From Cyanodermella asteris (taxonomy: Eukaryota; Ascomycota; Lecanoromycetes; Ostropales; Stictidaceae), in NCBI GenBank assembly GCA_900618795.1, contig UYJD01000017.1, positions 576,596 to 640,595 on the forward strand: a stretch of 64,000 nucleotides of DNA, read 5' to 3'. The translations under genes were made by a program, and so were the position numbers. The notes below the pieces were generated by a model. That model saw nothing but the letters and a program-made list of their open reading frames with translations, searched no databases and was not told where the DNA came from. The stretch's first letter is position 1; every line of letters starts with the position of its first letter. Below are positions 52,231 to 63,010 of the stretch, piece by piece.

Positions 52231-53713
52231 TTTGTAGATGGTCGATGTTCCTTTGATTGAGACTGGAAACTGGGAGCTTGAATCTTGAGCTGCTGCAATG
52301 GGATGGGCGGATGAGCTTGGTGGAGAGGTGTCCTTTGCAGAGGGATCCAAGCCGGTATTTATGCTCAACGATGCCAGGTGATCTTGAGAATCGGAATGTT
52401 CATTCTCTGCGACTTTGACGGTCTCTCCCTCGTTGAAGTGTCGGTGCCTGTGTGAACAAGACGTCCAAGTCCTTGGTATCTCAACCAGAGACCGAACTTT
52501 GGATACGAATGGACGTGCTGAGCAACCACGACAACGATTTGAAGATCTTGCCGCATTCGTCTTTTAGGAGGGTGAGTGTGAGTGTGAATGTAAGCTCGGG
52601 GTTTGTCCCTCAACTCGGGAGCCGGCAGAATGGAGTCGAAGAATCACCCACGGCCATGGCAGCAGACTGCTTAGACTTTAATGGATGGAAAGCCCGAGCC
52701 CCGCTGAGATTGGAAAGATCAAACACATATGCCTTGTCTCAGAGGTCACAAATAATGACCAGGGAGAAGGTGACGTGGCTAATAGGACTTTGAGGGTGCT
52801 TCGGCGGAGATGTACCAGTTGCTGCACACGGCAAGTTGAGTTTCCTAATCGGGCTGCAACTGGTCCTTTCACACTACAGGATTTGAATGGAAACCCATGA
52901 TATGCCCAAGCTAAACGAATCGCCAGACTCGTTACGGTGAACGCTGTAGACGCTAGTGATGACCAATCGCACTGTGATGACTCGCAGCGGTCAGGGCAAG
53001 GAATTGCCATGCTGCAGATCACCTTGGCTTGCGCCTTAACTCCCGTCTCTTGCTGTGCCAAGAGGACATGTCGTATAATCTCAGAAAGGCTCAGAAATAA
53101 TTAACATGAGAGAAGAGGAGAATGTGAGTTTCGAGATCAGCTGGGAGATTACGGAACAGGTGCCATGATCATAAGAACTACTTCAGTCGTAGCGTTGGTA
53201 AATATCTCAGGCAAAGCAACGTCGGGGGAACGCCGAAATATGTGGGGGCATTGCCCAGGCGAAAGTCTCGACGAACGGCAAGCGAGCTCATTCCGTTAAG
53301 CGTCGAATGGACCCATTCAGCAGAGAGCAAAAGCTTGACATGGACCGCTTCACAATCATCTGATCATACTGACATATGTTAATCCCCCTTCGGCTCAAAT
53401 AAACCAGCACATGAAACTATTTAGCAGTCGAAGCACATATCTATGGAGCTCCGTATTTAGAGCACCCACTGCCAACCTTGTGTCACACGCTTATAACGAC
53501 TTTTGATGCACCACTTTGACCACAAATAAACTTATAAGCCAAACTCCCCAAGATGCCACAAATGCTGTCGATGCACCGTCCCGACATGCTGTAAAATTCA
53601 TAAAAGTATGAAAGAAGCACTTTCGTTGCGCATAAAACCATTAAACTTCCATCGTCCAGCTGCCTGTTGAGGCATGCCCCGGGTCAACCAGTCCAACCAA
53701 AGCCCGGCCTCGA
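52231..53713. other. Intergenic, nothing recognised
   Basis: About 1.5 kb upstream of nothing obvious and downstream of the ArfGAP gene (3' side). A minus-strand TATA-like TATTTATGC lies near 52355-52363. No gene or RNA recognised. Confidence 0.4.
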
Positions 53714-55720
53714 TTACCTTATTTTGGAGCTGAGACTGGCAAACGGATCGTCGCGGCCAGCGAAAATGCTATCCCGATTAACTCTCGAACCTCCCTGTGC
53801 TTGAGGTCCCGACCCGGGTGCCGAGCCGAACGGATTATTAGTACCAGTACTCATCATAGGCATGGTCACGCTCCGCTGAGGAACGTGCTGCTGCTGCTGC
53901 TGTGATTGTTGTTCTGGATGCTCGGGAATCGAAGGCTGCATGTTGCCGTAAAGAGCGAGGATGCTTTGTTTGTTCATTCGGCCTGTGGCTTGTGGCATGA
54001 GCGGCTGTTGGGAAAATTGATTTTGCTGAAACTGCTGTTGCTGGTCTTGTGCATATTGCGGCTGTGACTGCGTATAAGGATTTGAGTAGCCGTAATTCTG
54101 GGGCTGTTGCTGCGGCTGCGACTGGAATTGCTGCTGATATTGTTGTTGCTGCTGCTGCTGGGCAGACAAAGCATTGTTTTGGAAGTCTTGATATCCCGCC
54201 GGCGATTGTACGACTCCTTGTTGGCCATTGAATTGTGGCTGTTGCTGATACTGAGAATTAGTTGCGTAGGCTGCATTGCTTTGTTGTTGAAAGAACGGAT
54301 TTGAGGTGGGCATTTGCTGCTGCTGCTGCTGAAGGAAAGGATTTGACGTCTGCTGCGGAGACAGCTGTTGAGCCTTGAACGGATTCGACTGGAATGCAGG
54401 TTGCTGCTGTGTATATTGTTGCTGGCCTTGGACTTGCTGTTGGCCCTGGAAGTATGGGTTGTAGCCAGTGGCTTGGGGCTGCAAGGGCTGCTCGTGCTGT
54501 ACTTGCTGCTGCATGTATGGGTTGTATCCATACGCCTGCTGTCCACTTGACATTGGGGGCGGGGTCATAGATTGCTGATAGACTGCATGCTGGGTGGCCT
54601 GCTGAGACGGAAGAATGCCAGTCGATTGTGAGGAAAGTGGTTGGGAGATGGTCATGTTGTTGAAGGCTTGATCGATCGTCGATTGTGAGGACTGCGCAGG
54701 CTGAGCTTGGAAGGCGTCGAATGGATTATTGGCTGCCTTGCGGTACCCGGGAGAGCTGGCGGAACTTTGAGCACCACTGAAGCCTGTGTTATGTGGTGAC
54801 TGCTGGAAGCTCGCACCAAATCCATTGGAACTTGGAGCTGCGCTCGAAGCGGGCTTTTGCGCCTTGAGAGGCAAAGACGCACTCCTGGCGAAAGTTGTTG
54901 AGACTTTCTTCACCAGACCTGGTCGAGCTGGACCTTGTCCTAACCGTACCAAGGACTCGATCGCCCGCTCGAGGTCTCCGTTCATACCCTTGAGTATCTC
55001 AGTGTTCCGCTTCTCATCGGGGAACCCCATCTCTTTCAGCGTTACCAGTTTCCACTCCAATCCATCCTCCTTGAGACCAATCGTAGCGCCGACCACCTTT
55101 CCAGCTGGAAGTGAAGCCTTTCGTTCCCGATTCTTCTTGCCCAGGTTGAATGTAGACGATGCAGATCTGAGACCAAAGCTGAACTTCTTCCCAGATCTCG
55201 CCGGAGTCGGAATAGTCGGCGTCGTGGGCTCGTCCTCCTCAAAGTTGGTGCTTCTTGGGCTCTGAACCTGCTCCCTGTCGCCGAATGTCTGGTTGCGGTG
55301 GATCTGCTGCACTCGTGTGCTCCGCGCACCCTCCTGAAACGATTTCTCGATGTACTTCTGTCTGATGAACCACTCGACCGCACCATCCACCTCATCTTGA
55401 TCAATGGGAACGATCGGCGCTTTCCCTCGAGGATTGAAGATCTGGTTGCTCTTGACGTTTCCAATGTTCTTCATGTTATCGACCTGCTCATTCGACCAGC
55501 TGTCCATGCTCAACGACTTCACCTTGGAAATGTGTGTTCCAAGCTTCCGATGCAGAGCGGCACACCGCATGCACAAGAAGATTCCCAAGCTCCAACTTGC
55601 CCACCCGGGGTTCCGCGCAGCGCAGTCCGCACATCGATCGTTGCCTGGCACAGTCTTGAGCAGGTCCTGCAATGCTTTTTCGTTCCGCGCCTGGTTACGC
55701 TTGCTCATGGCGGTCGTCAT
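53714..55720 (-). CDS. ArfGAP with UBA domain and Gln-rich tail (Gts1/SMAP-like)
   Basis: GTPase-activating protein for Arf in vesicle traffic. Intronless, 668 residues from the ATG at 55720. The ArfGAP zinc finger is at about 25-75: C30-x2-C33 in CADCAARN and C50-x2-C53 in CMRCAALHRK, with the catalytic Arg at 58. GTHISKVKSLSMDSW is conserved. A UBA-like domain lies at about 225-265 (LKEMGFPDEKRNTEILKGMN). The C-terminal 350 residues are rich in Gln, Asn, Pro and Ser with many CAG-type runs and repeated NPF/NPY motifs (for example SNPFLQQ, GYNPYMQQ), which bind EH-domain endocytic proteins. The layout resembles yeast Gts1. The tail is intrinsically disordered and prion-like in composition. 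Confidence 0.92.
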   Translation of the reverse strand: MTTAMSKRNQARNEKALQDLLKTVPGNDRCADCAARNPGWASWSLGIFLCMRCAALHRKLGTHISKVKSLSMDSWSNEQVDNMKNIGNVKSNQIFNPRGKAPIVPIDQDEVDGAVEWFIRQKYIEKSFQEGARSTRVQQIHRNQTFGDREQVQSPRSTNFEEDEPTTPTIPTPARSGKKFSFGLRSASSTFNLGKKNRERKASLPAGKVVGATIGLKEDGLEWKLVTLKEMGFPDEKRNTEILKGMNGDLERAIESLVRLGQGPARPGLVKKVSTTFARSASLPLKAQKPASSAAPSSNGFGASFQQSPHNTGFSGAQSSASSPGYRKAANNPFDAFQAQPAQSSQSTIDQAFNNMTISQPLSSQSTGILPSQQATQHAVYQQSMTPPPMSSGQQAYGYNPYMQQQVQHEQPLQPQATGYNPYFQGQQQVQGQQQYTQQQPAFQSNPFKAQQLSPQQTSNPFLQQQQQQMPTSNPFFQQQSNAAYATNSQYQQQPQFNGQQGVVQSPAGYQDFQNNALSAQQQQQQQYQQQFQSQPQQQPQNYGYSNPYTQSQPQYAQDQQQQFQQNQFSQQPLMPQATGRMNKQSILALYGNMQPSIPEHPEQQSQQQQQHVPQRSVTMPMMSTGTNNPFGSAPGSGPQAQGGSRVNRDSIFAGRDDPFASLSSKIR
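53880..54570 (-). repeat. CAG/CAA-rich low-complexity coding tract
   Basis: Inside the ArfGAP gene, interrupted CAG/CAA codons encode runs such as six to seven Gln with intervening Pro, Tyr and Asn. The runs are interrupted by synonymous codons, so they are not pure microsatellites. Length variation between strains would be expected. Confidence 0.75.
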
Positions 55721-58245
55721 GGCTTTGGTGAGGTTGGTTGGAGCACAGCCGCTGGCGGTTCGTTGCGACGGGTGACGTTTGGTGTAGACGTAGCGGAAGG
55801 TCGAACGGAACGCGAGCAAATTCAGATTGCTTGGGGATCTAACAGGCCGCTGAAAAGCGAAAGCGAATGACGTTGGAAGCGATCAGAAACGCGCGAGTCG
55901 AAGGGTCCACTCCGCTAAGTACCGCGGTGTAGTGAGCGATTGGTAAGACAGACTCGACCAGTCCCACAAGAAGCTGAAAGAGCGGGCAGCTGGTCGTGGT
56001 GTGGCGACGGAGGAAGGGCAAGTCAAAAAGGTGACAGACGATGAAGAAGACAAGGTGTAAGGCGAAAGGGGAGGAAGTATTGCGGTGCGGGTTGCGGTGG
56101 AGGGATGTCAAAGCATGTTGACTGCTACAAGTAGATGGTCTAATTTGCGTCGAGCTACGACATGCGCTGTGATGCGGAGCGTGCTGACTTTGGCACTGCG
56201 ACCACACTTCTTCATACGCCCACTGCAGCCCCGGCCTGCCACGCGACACTGCTAATTGCGGACATGTGGGCGTGCATCTTTGACTGCTGTGCCGCCCGTG
56301 CCTTGATTATCTTTTCTGCGTACCTGCCGCTAAGAGGTTGCCATCTCCGTCGTGGCGACGCGCTACCACCTACTGAACTGAGCGTACTTGTACCTCCTTG
56401 CGTCCTTTGTTATCTCGAGCCGAGATTGGATCGTGGCAGAAGTATCATGTTCAGTGCTGTTAGTTCCGTGCGTGTTAACCGAGTCCCCAGACTCTGTCCG
56501 CGGTCAGTCTATTGCGCGCTCCACATCCTGCCTTCGTTTTCCTTCATTTGCAAGCTGGCGCTCTGTTGTTTCGTCCGATAGTAATACCAAGTCGAACTTG
56601 AGTCGAAGTGTTCATCTCGGGTATAGGATGATGTTAAAGGATAAAAATGTTTTTGTTGCAACGCGTAGTCAAGCTTGTAGGTAGCGATATCAATTTGCTT
56701 TTAGAGAGACCAGAGTCAGTCAGAACAAACAGCTACGAATATAATGCGACGTCCTTCCATTGGATGGCGAAATCAAAACATGTTAACTTTCAGAAATCGA
56801 GTCTGGCGATAATGTGCACTAAATGTCCGTATTCAGATTCGTGGTGCCGATAGGTAATGTGCTTGTTCGTGTAACGCAATTTTAAAATGGCATTGTTGGC
56901 TCGAGGAAGAGCAGGCCAGCCAACGTGGATCTGCTAGACAGCTAGGAATATGGGACTTTCTATGGTCGCGAGTGAGGCATGCATGCACAAGTAAGGACTG
57001 GGTTATGTCTACTTGATAAAGGCGATTTCGAGAGCAGTTATTCCCACACTCTGGCATGCATGGGTCGACAATTTTTCCCCCCGGACCATCATTCGCTTTG
57101 GCCTGCTCGAACAGGTAAGCTTCTCTTTTTGCTTCATCGAACAGAGCGCTTTCTATCATCAGACTGACGAGCCGAACGATGCGGTAGCTGTCAGCAGCAT
57201 TCCCATGCAAGTGCGGATTTAGAGGTCGGCAATGTGTTATCTTTGATGGTGCTCAAGCAAGTGTTGCCCGACAGGGTGGTCGTTTCCAATGATATCGATG
57301 CATCGCACAGGTCAATGTTGAGAAAAGCCAACATCAAAAGGCTCCACCCACGGCTTCCAATGTTGTGCTCGTCTCCGACCACGAGGGCCATCCCAACTCA
57401 CCTAGTACGATACGCTATCGTTGAGAGGCTCCGCAAGGGTCCGAAGCGTCAAAGGCCGCGACCGCAAAGCTTCCAAATTTCCGCATGCGATGGACTCGTC
57501 GCCAGTCCCACCCATGTCTCACAGCGACACAGTCACTTGCTTGTTCTACCCCATCAGTCCAATCAAGCAGCCACGCGGACAGCAGAAGCAAGCTGGTGGG
57601 ACAGCCGGTGTGTGTGGTAAGCTGCAACTACATAAGCATAAGCAGGGTTCCAGGCCGGCAACGCGGCGAGCTCGAAGTGGTTCTGGAAGCAGAAGTGATG
57701 TTCGGCCCCCTGGATGTCCCTAATATGCCTCCTCCCACGTGCAATTTCAGAGCGACTCGGCACCGTTTCCTCTTTTTTCCGTAACCGCATTTTGAGCGTT
57801 CATGCTTGCTACTGACTTACCAAGAAGACAGAGATCCAGAGACGCATCATCGCAGACCAATTCTAATTTCGTCTGCGACCTGCATCCTGGTGGTTGCGCC
57901 CGCAGTGTCCGTGAATTTTTGCCGACGCGATCGCGCCCCTCTGAACAGTGGAGTGGAATGCCGAGCTGCAGGATCTTCGGCTAGATACCACACTACCACC
58001 TGAAAAGGGACCCTCTTTTCAACCTTGGACGACCTTGAGTCGAGCTTGAGAGCAGAATTGAGTTGTTATAACCTTCCTGGCTCTCGTCCCGTCATCCTCC
58101 GCCGCCCCGAAACGGCTTCGCACTCATTTCCCTTGGCTCACCTCCACCTCCACCTCCTCGGCGTCATCGCCTGCAAGCCCCTGTCGTCCTATTTTCTCCA
58201 CCTCTACATTTCATGTCGGCTGCTGCACATTGACGTCCCCTCCTC
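55721..58245. other. Long intergenic, divergent promoters
   Basis: About 2.5 kb between the starts of the ArfGAP (-) and IZH3-like (+) genes. Near 58140-58210 a pyrimidine-rich leader with CCACCTCCA repeats precedes the IZH3 ATG. No gene, RNA or repeat family recognised in the rest. Confidence 0.45.
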
Positions 58246-59832
58246 ATGCCTACCGCGATAGCGACGACCATGACAGAGGAAACTGAGCCTGTTGTCGGCT
58301 CGGCCTCTGGTGCCGCCACAGACTCCCGAGATCGCTTGCAGAGACCGGCTCATTGGCGGCGGCGACATTCCACTGCGAACACGCGGTCGCGAAGACATTC
58401 GGTGGAGCTGGATGCCGATGCTGTGTGGATAAAAGTCGACCTGTTTGTCTCAGAGCTGGAACGGCGGCTAGAATGGCTCGAACAGTATGGAAACCTACAA
58501 CTCGACGCCGGAATTACGAGAGCATACAACACACTCGATGCTGTCCGGGAATCGTGCGGCAGCATATCAGGGGAGCTTATGGACGCTGGAAGGAAACGAG
58601 CAAAGGTCCTGGTCGATGTGCTGGAACCGCGATACAAAGACGCTCTGGCGGCGAAGACTAGCTTGGAAGCAAAGGCGCATGCTGGTGTCAAGTTGATGGA
58701 CTCCTGGCTAGCAGACCTGGAGACGCGAGCCCATACGACGTACAACAACTATCCCGGCATCAGCGAGTTCGTAGGAGAGCGTCGCCGACGAGCAGAGTCC
58801 AAGCTGAAGAACGCAAAGGAGACGGTCGAAGAACGACTGGCGGAAGCGCAACAGGCCGCTCGCAACGCTGCAGACAGTCTCAAAGCAAGCATCGAACACG
58901 GTCTGGCTCAAGCAGCCAAGTACAGACTCATCACTTACGAAGATCTGCCTGTACCTTGGAGAGTGAACCCGCACATCACCCGCGGCTACCGCTTCTCGGC
59001 CACCAAGATGGATTGCCTCGCGAGCATGTTCCAGCTCTCAAACGAGACCATCAACATTTGGTCCCACGGCCTTGGTCTCCTCCTCGTCATCGCCTTGGGC
59101 TTCTTCTCCCAATACGTAGTCCCATATTTCCTCCCCACATCCCCCTTTTCACCCCTCTCCAACACCTCCTCACCTACCTTTTGGACGAATGCGTTCCCGG
59201 CTTCGTCGCCTGCCGACTACTTCTTCCTCTTCACCTTTCTATTCGCCGCCGCCAAGTGCATGGTCTGCAGCACCCTTTGGCACACCATGTCCTCCATCGC
59301 GGACCAGACGGTAATGGAGCGCTTCGCATGCGTCGACTACACTGGTATCTCTCTCCTCATCGCCGCCAGCATCGTCTCAGTTGAGTACGCGGCGTTTTAC
59401 TGCGAGCCCGTTTCTCGCTGGACGTACATCATACTCGCTCTTGCACTCGGCATCGCCGGCTCCATTCTCCCCTGGCATCCCACCTTCAACCGCCACGACA
59501 TGGCTGGCGCTCGCGTCGCTTTCTACGTCATCCTCGGGGCCACCGGCTTCGCACCTATGCTCCAGCTAGCATACTACCGTGGCTGGGAATGGACGGGCAC
59601 TTTCTACGCTCCAATCGCGAAGAGCATAATAGTCTACCTCGCCGGTGCGATGATTTACGCTAACAAGCTGCCTGAGCGCCTTGCGCCGAAGGGGTGGTTT
59701 GATTATATCGGGGGCAGCCACAACATTTGGCACTTTGCGGTGCTCGGTGGGATTGTCTTCCATTACGGGGCGATGTGGCAGATGTTCGAGGGTGCGGCGA
59801 AGAGGGCGGCGAATGGATGTTCGCTGTATTGA
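58246..59832 (+). CDS. IZH3: PAQR/haemolysin-III family protein, Izh3-like
   Basis: Intronless 528-residue membrane protein of the PAQR (adiponectin-receptor) family; yeast Izh3 acts in zinc and sterol homeostasis. The C-terminal half has seven membrane helices. Its metal-site motifs are present: an Asn-rich first motif (MFQLSNETINIWSHGLGLL), STLWHTMSS with the second conserved Ser/His, and the final GGSHNIWHFAVLGGIVFHYG with two His. The N-terminal 230 residues are long, charged and helical (ELERRLEWLEQYGNLQLDAG and VGERRRRAESKLKNAKETVE), as in yeast Izh3, and could associate with lipid droplets. PWRVNPHITRGYRF is the short motif before the membrane part. The gene is complete. Confidence 0.93.
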   Translation: MPTAIATTMTEETEPVVGSASGAATDSRDRLQRPAHWRRRHSTANTRSRRHSVELDADAVWIKVDLFVSELERRLEWLEQYGNLQLDAGITRAYNTLDAVRESCGSISGELMDAGRKRAKVLVDVLEPRYKDALAAKTSLEAKAHAGVKLMDSWLADLETRAHTTYNNYPGISEFVGERRRRAESKLKNAKETVEERLAEAQQAARNAADSLKASIEHGLAQAAKYRLITYEDLPVPWRVNPHITRGYRFSATKMDCLASMFQLSNETINIWSHGLGLLLVIALGFFSQYVVPYFLPTSPFSPLSNTSSPTFWTNAFPASSPADYFFLFTFLFAAAKCMVCSTLWHTMSSIADQTVMERFACVDYTGISLLIAASIVSVEYAAFYCEPVSRWTYIILALALGIAGSILPWHPTFNRHDMAGARVAFYVILGATGFAPMLQLAYYRGWEWTGTFYAPIAKSIIVYLAGAMIYANKLPERLAPKGWFDYIGGSHNIWHFAVLGGIVFHYGAMWQMFEGAAKRAANGCSLY

Positions 59833-60729
59833 ATGGCATGAAAGTTGGCTCGTGTTTGTTTTACTGCATGCATTTTGGGGAGCAGAAATAGAGTCAAAGA
59901 TGATACAGCGATACACACGACCAGATTCAGCGGCACACGGTTCTTGTTCTACTTGAGTAGGCGTGCGTACGGGCATAAAATGAGAGAAAGCATTATTTTG
60001 GATAACTGTATGCGTCGCCCGTTCGTTGCGTCAAGTTTGCCTGCCTAGCTCGCATACCCTCGTGAATATAATTCCGGTACCGACGAGTGCTGCCCCGACA
60101 GCTGGGGCAATGCACCAAGGAATGCACGAGGTAAACGTGCAACGGTTGCATGCGAATATCTCCACTAAATATGTTTCTGGACGGGAGCAAACTATGGCCA
60201 AGAATCGCGGCTCTGGCGATATAGTATGGAGAAGCTCGCAGATGCGCTGCATCGAATACACAGTAACCGAGAGCTGATCAATCCAACCACTGTTGATGTA
60301 TAGAGAGAGAGGGGGGGGGGGGGGAAGAGATCCAATCGATTGTCCTCGAGCTCCGAATTCATTTTCCGTCACGTGTTGAGTCGCGTTGCACACAAAAACG
60401 GCACCCGTCCGCAAGCTCACAAATCGATGACGTTTGGATGTGCAAAGAAAGTTCCCGTCCATGACAGCTGCTTGCCGCCCGTTAAGCAGCACTTTGGCAC
60501 ACCTATTTACCTTAAGTACCTATCTACTAGAAAGAAAGAAATTGTGCCTGAAACTTTGACGTCTTCACATCTCACATTTTCCGCATCTACGCGAAGTTTC
60601 TTCTCCTTTCAATTCCTGACACACCTGCAAATAATCCTTGTGTTTGATCTCTACACTGACACTTCAATTTGAGCTTTCTGAGAGTCTATTACCGCCATTC
60701 GCGCAGAACATCACAAGCGTCGCGCCATC
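59833..60729. other. Intergenic with G14 run
   Basis: A purine tract ends in 14 consecutive G at 60311-60324. No gene recognised. The region near 60729 contains the promoter of the 136-residue gene. Confidence 0.5.
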
Positions 60730-61374
60730 ATGAGCTACAGAGGAGTCAAACTCGCCGCCGGCATCGTCGGAAGTACGCGCTGAACCTATCTTTCACTCCC
60801 CCCCTCCCCCCCTCCCATTCGATCTTGCGAGCGCCCAGACTCATCTCGAAACTCTGCTCGTCAAGCTCTCTCGGCAAGCCCCAGTGCTAACTGTTCCTCA
60901 CAGCCATCGGTGTACTAGAGTACAGCGGTTACGGCCCCTTCTCACGGAGCAGCGGCGTCCAGAACATCGAAAAGAGTTGGAGTCGAGGCGGGGGCAGCAC
61001 CGTTCACACACCGGCCCTTGCATCGAAGCGCGGCGACCCCGACAACGTCGTTGGCGACCACGGCCACGTCGGTGGATTCGGAAACCCGACCAGAGCAAAG
61101 CAGATCAGTGAATCTCGAAGAGGGTACGTTTTCCTGAAGCCCGTCTTTCCATGGTAGCACACGGCCGCACCACTTGGGGTCGCGCTTTGCACAGGAAGCC
61201 GGCCAATTTTGACTAACAATTTTCAGATCGGACAATGTCACTGTTGCGCGGAATCGCCCAGTTGACAGAGATACACCGGGAGGATCTGGTCTTGCGGAAC
61301 AGAAATCCGAGAAGTCAGGTCAGCAGGGTGATGAGCCGCTAGCACCTGCGGATCCGTCGAAAACAAAGCGATGA
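60730..61374 (+). CDS. Small conserved-looking protein of unknown function
   Basis: Three exons, 60730-60772, 60904-61123 and 61227-61374, encode 136 residues; introns are 131 and 103 bp, with the second ending GACTAACAATTTTCAG. The N-terminus MSYRGVKLAAGIVGTIGVLE resembles a short membrane-proximal or mitochondrial-type helix. The rest is polar and disordered: SGYGPFSRSSGVQNIEKSWS, a Gly/Asp-rich stretch and a charged C-terminus ending PSKTKR. No catalytic motif is visible. Intron 1 contains a C-rich tract (two runs of seven C). I do not recognise the family. Splice sites and codon use support a gene. Confidence 0.65.
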
Positions 61375-61874
61375 ACTTGAGACACATCAGTATATCGACG
61401 GCACTCTCACACTCGTCGCATTTGACGGCGGAAACGCGCAGGGCGATCTGGTTGTGTGAAATAAGGATATGTGACAGCGAGAAGCACAGTTCAGCTGGAG
61501 GCAGCATCACCGCAGGGAAGCGAGCAAACAACCCAATTCGGCATATCAGACTTGAGTTTCATCGTCGCAAACCTGGCATGTTTAATGACACGTCGAATCA
61601 GTGGTCACGAGCAAATGACAATAGTCTTGCATAGACTGTTATCGAGATAGGCCAAATTGTCAGATCCGGCAAACATGGTTAAACGGCAGATCACCCAAGT
61701 GAAGCCTCCATTGCGCAGATATTTTGACGTGTTCAATTGAAATTGATTCGAGTCTGTATCGCTCGTTAAGTAGCTGTTTCCCAGCTGTTCATTCCACTCG
61801 ACGCCAAATATCCCGCTTGAAGTGACGAAATGCATACCCGTGAGCCTTTCCGCAATTTTTCTCATGTGTCATGT
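61375..61874. other. Intergenic, convergent 3' ends
   Basis: Space between the 136-residue gene and RPL11. Nothing recognised. Confidence 0.5.
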
Positions 61875-62597
61875 TCAAGAGCCGCGAACGATACCCTCGA
61901 AGCGCTGCTTGAACCACCTGATGCTCTCGGTCTGGTTGATGCGGTGGCTAGCACCGACACGAGTGCGGCATCGTCGGCGCTTGGCGACACGGGCACCAGG
62001 GCGGGTCCTTGTAAACGTCAGCTGAGCTCCACTTCAAGATTTGTGTGCCAACTCACATGCAGCAGTAGAAGTCCATGCCGTAAATACCAATCGCAGGGTC
62101 ATACTTGATGCCCAAATCGATGTGTTCGCTGATACCGAAGCCGAAGTTGCCAGTCTCGGAGAAGTTGCGCTTCCTCAACTCGTACTCCTTGACCTTGAGG
62201 CCACGCTCGAGAATCTCCTCAGCCTTGGGGCCGCGGACGGTGACGTGGACGGCGATCTTTTCGTTACGACGGATACCGAAGGTACGGACGGTGTATCGGG
62301 CCTTGCCTGTAGAAATATTGTCTCAGCAATTATTCCGGAATCCCGCTTGACTCTTGCCCGAAGGCGAAAAGAAGCAGTCTCATCGGATGTCGAACGTACT
62401 GTAGACGGGGGTTTGACCGCTGAGCTGCTCGAGCACCTTTGCGGCACGAGTCAGTCTGTCACCAGACTCGCCGACCGAGATGTTCAGGACGAGCTTCGCG
62501 ATGCGAAGATCGCGCATGGGGTTGGTGCTCTTGTCGTCGGACTGGATTTTGTTAGCCAGTGCCGCAGATACAAGATGGCACAGTCAATACCCACCAT
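61875..62597 (-). CDS. RPL11: 60S ribosomal protein uL5 (Rpl11)
   Basis: Component of the 60S subunit contacting 5S rRNA. Four exons, 62595-62597, 62400-62541, 62057-62306 and 61875-62007, encode 175 residues, the exact family length. The first exon is only the ATG codon; its 53-bp intron has donor GTGGGT and branch site GGCTAAC. Motifs are [80 protein letters not shown] and [20 protein letters not shown]. The other introns are 93 and 49 bp. The multi-intron structure is usual for fungal ribosomal protein genes. It is divergent from SMB1. Confidence 0.97.
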
Positions 62598-63010
62598 CTT
62601 GATGGCTGTGCTAGATGGTTAGTACAGTAAAGAGATTGTCGGTTTGGCGGATGTCAAAGTCTCGAGATCTTTGCGGCAAGCTCAAATGTGGGCGACTTGG
62701 CAGCCCTGTCTCGAAGTGGCATAGCGTAACGGCAGCGACTCCGGCGGAGCCTTGAGCAATAACTCCGTTATGGGTGCCGAAGCTTTCGCGGCCGACGCGA
62801 AGCTGTCGAAGAACTATATGGAGCAGGCGGACAGTGTGATCAGCCTCGCCGCGCCGTGCAATTGTAGTCACCACATCTAATCAAGCCCTCCGATAACAGT
62901 CATCGTCGCTCCCCCCTCGCCCCTCCCTCGACTTCGCAATCAGACCTTGGCCGAGGACAGTGACCCCGACTCCAGCATCAAGTCTCGACCGCCCGAGGTC
63001 CACCGCAATC
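62598..63010. promoter_or_regulatory. Divergent promoter RPL11 / SMB1
   Basis: About 410 bp between start codons of a ribosomal protein gene and a spliceosomal gene. A shared, strong promoter is likely. No particular factor site was identified. Confidence 0.55.

Noticed and set aside
62041-62622. Long plus-strand frame opposite RPL11
   Set aside because: It is the antisense shadow of the ribosomal protein gene; the minus strand carries all uL5 motifs and valid introns.
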